From NCBI GenBank assembly GCA_040754075.1, contig JBFMDH010000033.1, positions 19,488 to 83,487 on the forward strand: 64,000 nucleotides of DNA, in the 5' to 3' direction. Numbering within the stretch: the stretch's first letter is position 1; every line of letters starts with the position of its first letter. The translations under genes were made by a program, and so were the position numbers. Positions 62,148 to 64,000 of the stretch are shown piece by piece. The notes under the pieces were generated by a model. It searched no databases. It saw nothing but the letters and a program-made list of their open reading frames with translations, and was not told where the DNA came from. This DNA is from Acidobacteriota bacterium. GTDB lineage: Bacteria > Acidobacteriota > Blastocatellia > UBA7656.

Positions 62148-63203
62148 ATGATGATGAGAAGACAAAAAAGTGCAAAGTTTTTAACCAACCCCACCAAACC
62201 TGTGCAAATCGACCGTGACCGCTCGGTTTCGGGGATTCTCCAAAAAATGGAAGGCGCGGGCTTTCAGGCGCGGGCGCTTGCCGATTCACATAATCTCTGG
62301 ATTGATATGCTGGCTGATAATGCCACGATTTTTCTGGGGCTTTCGGGCGCGTTGATCGCTTCGGGAATGCGACGGCTGATTTCCTACCTGATTAAAAATC
62401 ATTATGTGGATGTGGTGGTCGCCAGCGGCACCAATCTCTTTCACGATTTGCATGAAACGCTTGGTCGTTATCATTACCAGGCGTCTGCCGGTATGAGCAA
62501 CGCCGAACTTTACGAAGCGCAGGTCGGGCGTTTTTATGACACGCTTGCCAGCGAATATGAATATCGCGAAGCCGATGAATGGGTAGGCAATTTCGCCAAT
62601 ACGGTTGACCACATGCGCCCCTATTCGACCCGCGAATTTTTGCATCTGCTCGGTCGTGAGCTTTCCGAAATCGCTACCGAAGACGGCATTTTAACTTCGG
62701 CTTATAAATCGAAAGTGCCGGTGTTCTGCCCCGGCATTGCGGATTCGGCAATCGCTGTCGGCATCGCCGCTTCGCGCATCAATCGCAAAAATCCGTTTCA
62801 ATTCGACATCATTCAAGACATGGTTGACGCGGCGCAAATCGTTTCGCGTTCGGTCAACACCGGCGTCGTCCTGTTTGGCGGCGGCGCGCCGAGAAACTTC
62901 TTGCAACAGGCGGAAGTCACCGCGTCGATTATCAAGCAATCGGTTCGCGGTCACAAATACGGCATTCAAATCGGACTCGATTTACCGGAATCAAGCGTCA
63001 ATGCCGGACGCACATTCGATGAAGCGCAAACCTGGGGGCGCGTCGCCAAAGATGCCAAGACCGTCACCGTGCTTTGCGACCCGACGATTGCCTTGCCGAT
63101 TCTCGTCACTTCGCTTTCGCAGACCGGAACCAAGGCGTTGAAATCGCGTCGTCGTCCGAATTTCAGTTTCGGCAAAGACCTGGCGGTGAATTTCGGCAGT
63201 TAA
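62148..63203 (+). CDS. Deoxyhypusine-synthase-like protein
   Basis: The 351-residue protein shares the deoxyhypusine synthase fold: GLSGALIASGMRRLI, VVVASGTNLFHDL, PVFCPGIADSAIAVGI, VLFGGGAPRNFLQQ and DEAQTWGRVAKDAKTVTVLC. Aligning the last segment with the human enzyme (DEAVSWGKIRVDA) puts Arg298 where the catalytic lysine of true DHS sits. The substrate-binding SDSGA segment is also different. Bacteria have no eIF5A, so the role is probably in polyamine metabolism, as for homospermidine-synthase-type relatives (family knowledge). It lies in one unit with speA. GAGG precedes a run of three ATGs; the start among them is uncertain. Confidence 0.85.
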   Translation: MMMRRQKSAKFLTNPTKPVQIDRDRSVSGILQKMEGAGFQARALADSHNLWIDMLADNATIFLGLSGALIASGMRRLISYLIKNHYVDVVVASGTNLFHDLHETLGRYHYQASAGMSNAELYEAQVGRFYDTLASEYEYREADEWVGNFANTVDHMRPYSTREFLHLLGRELSEIATEDGILTSAYKSKVPVFCPGIADSAIAVGIAASRINRKNPFQFDIIQDMVDAAQIVSRSVNTGVVLFGGGAPRNFLQQAEVTASIIKQSVRGHKYGIQIGLDLPESSVNAGRTFDEAQTWGRVAKDAKTVTVLCDPTIALPILVTSLSQTGTKALKSRRRPNFSFGKDLAVNFGS

Positions 63204-63248
63204 GTTTTAATCGCGCCAATCAACTTTGCACATTTTATTGATTCGTCG

Positions 63249-63302
63249 GGGGCGAAGTGAAATCAGACTCAATCGGGTTTGAATTCACTTCGCCCCGATT
63301 TT
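63249..63302 (+). terminator. Intrinsic terminator after the DHS-like gene
   Basis: GGGGCGAAGTGAA (63249-63261) pairs with TTCACTTCGCCCC (63284-63296), a perfect 13-bp stem followed by GATTTTTT. It ends the speA/DHS-like unit. Confidence 0.9.
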
Positions 63303-63369
63303 TTAGAATCCGGTTGCGCAACGGCAGGCTTTCGATAATTATCTTCATTCTCACACCAATCACCCGAAA

Positions 63370-63744
63370 TTGAACGAGGAATGTGTGCCTTTCCGAGCGA
63401 TATTGCAAAAGTTGGTCGAAAACGTTGAGGGCGCAGTGAGCGCCATCCTCATCGAAGCGGATGGCGAAGCGGTGCAATGGTTCACCGTAGGCGACGATGA
63501 GCAATTGCGTTTGCGCGCCGCTTATGTGGTCATCGCTGCGGTGTCAGGTAGAGAAACGCTTAATAAATTAGGGGTAAAACGCGAAAAACCGATATTGATG
63601 GAGTACGCGGGCGCAACCTTCATCGTCGAAGAATTAGACAAGAATTACTACCTCATACTGGAAATCCTGCCAACCGCCAATGTCGCCATTGCGACCTATA
63701 AATTTCTTCCGGTTGCCGAACAACTGCGCAAAGAAATCGCATAG
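63370..63744 (+). CDS. Roadblock/LC7-domain protein
   Basis: The 124-residue protein has the roadblock/LC7 pattern FRAILQKLVENVEGAVSAIL, IEADGEAVQWFTVGDDEQLRLRAAY and EYAGATFIVEELDKNYYLILEILPTANVAIATYK. These small alpha/beta dimers regulate GTPases (MglA-type) and other NTPases in bacteria. No small GTPase gene is next to it here. The first codon may be TTG at 63370 or GTG at 63385; CGAGGA lies in front of the latter. A repeat copy follows the gene. Confidence 0.82.
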   Translation: MNEECVPFRAILQKLVENVEGAVSAILIEADGEAVQWFTVGDDEQLRLRAAYVVIAAVSGRETLNKLGVKREKPILMEYAGATFIVEELDKNYYLILEILPTANVAIATYKFLPVAEQLRKEIA

Positions 63745-63775
63745 TGCGATTTGATGGCATCTCAAGAATAACTGA

Positions 63776-63850
63776 ACTCCATTGAGTAAGCGGTCTCTGA
63801 CCGCGAATCAGCATCCGATTCAAGCCTCGCAGGTTTTCACTTGGTTTTGC
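63776..63850. repeat. GCGGTC-core repeat near the right edge
   Basis: The core GCGGTCTCTGACCGC (63790-63804) is preceded by CATTGAGTAA, matching the GTTGAGCAA neighbour of other copies. TTTTGCGATTGGG further right matches the left end of the 21062 and 58114 copies in the other orientation. The copy is about 75 bases and rearranged. Confidence 0.6.
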
Positions 63851-63872
63851 GATTGGGCAGAAATGAAATACC

Positions 63873-64000
63873 TAAGTACACCGTTTTCTAAGTTTTTACG
63901 TCTTTTAGTCATTTAGTTTTATCATGAAAAAAGAACATATAAAACTAAGCGAAAAAGATGAGAGTTATTTGACAGCCCTGATCAGCAAAGGTCAACAAAA
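63873..64000 (+). mobile_element. Left end of a probable IS630-type element (cut by window edge)
   Basis: After the repeat copy, an AT-rich stretch (TACACCGTTTTCTAAG, then TTTTTACGTC) leads into an ATG at about 63926. The reading frame continues to the window edge as KKEHIKLSEKDESYLTALIS followed by KGQQ. That helix-turn-helix opening is what I expect at the N-terminus of IS630/Tc1-like transposases. The element's left end is not defined; IS630 elements insert at TA, and several TA dinucleotides are present near 63873. Only about 25 codons are visible. Confidence 0.5.

Noticed and set aside
1..64000. tRNA, rRNA or tmRNA genes
   Set aside because: I saw no cloverleaf with a GTTCRA-type T-loop or rRNA signature in the intergenic regions; a covariance-model scan was not possible here.

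Overview
The window is a chromosomal segment of moderate GC from a Gram-negative heterotroph. Outer-membrane beta-barrels, TonB-type and TPR secreted proteins, a DUF2911 protein, a GAF/proline-rich protein and an ISC-type Fe-S operon with IscX together suggest an Acidobacteriota-like genome, perhaps Blastocatellia. That placement is inference from protein flavour; there is no rRNA in the window. Most DNA is ordinary core and housekeeping genome, with few mobile genes.

Layout. 0-6 kb: an ATP-grasp enzyme, an AAA ATPase and a large secreted beta-propeller/phosphoesterase. 6-11.4 kb (minus strand): aldo/keto reductase, a MarR regulator with a pirin, two membrane proteins and imidazolonepropionase. 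11.5-21 kb: envelope proteins (TonB/TPR, beta-barrel, SLC13 anion transporter, GAF/proline-rich protein, Slt-type lytic transglycosylase, PEGA-like/TPR protein). 21.2-32.9 kb: an extended kdp potassium-uptake locus made of a beta-barrel, a basic small protein, two tiny membrane peptides (one is KdpF), KdpA, KdpB, KdpC, a PAS/HAMP kinase-like protein lacking the phospho-acceptor His, a stand-alone KdpD sensor half, a separate DUF4118/GAF histidine kinase and KdpE. It is preceded by five phased 11-bp direct repeats laid out like an OmpR/PhoB-family activator site. 33-34.9 kb: an aminotransferase and a DUF2911 protein. 35-44.2 kb: an ISC operon, iscR-iscS-iscU-iscA-hscB-hscA-fdx-(FAD monooxygenase)-iscX, followed by a second iscS/iscU-like pair. 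Two tandem IscR-type boxes overlap its promoter. 44-58 kb: zinc-ribbon protein, ThiL, SanA-like protein, isocitrate dehydrogenase, AccA, Uma2 protein, HAD hydrolase, aldehyde dehydrogenase, a decayed BrnT/BrnA toxin-antitoxin locus, an APC permease, a DoxX-like protein and an acyl-CoA ligase. 58-64 kb: PEP carboxykinase, arginine decarboxylase with a deoxyhypusine-synthase-like protein, a roadblock protein and, at the edge, the start of what looks like an IS630-type transposase.

Between genes two repeat systems recur. One consists of hairpins whose arms are tandem short words, usually heptamers; the word differs from locus to locus, and each array faces an inverted copy of itself. The other is a dispersed family around a 15-nt palindromic core (GCGGTC-NNN-GACCGC) beside a GTTGAGCAAGC-like motif. 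Both lie inside the kdp and isc operons. In two places a hairpin supplies or displaces the start region of a gene.

The most unusual points are the three-part potassium sensor with a dead kinase domain, the phased 11-bp array, the duplicated ISC scaffold lacking the HscA-recognition motif, the FAD monooxygenase inside the isc operon, the deoxyhypusine-synthase-like protein with the catalytic Lys position changed to Arg, and the heptamer hairpins. All calls come from reading the sequence; no database search or structure prediction was run.
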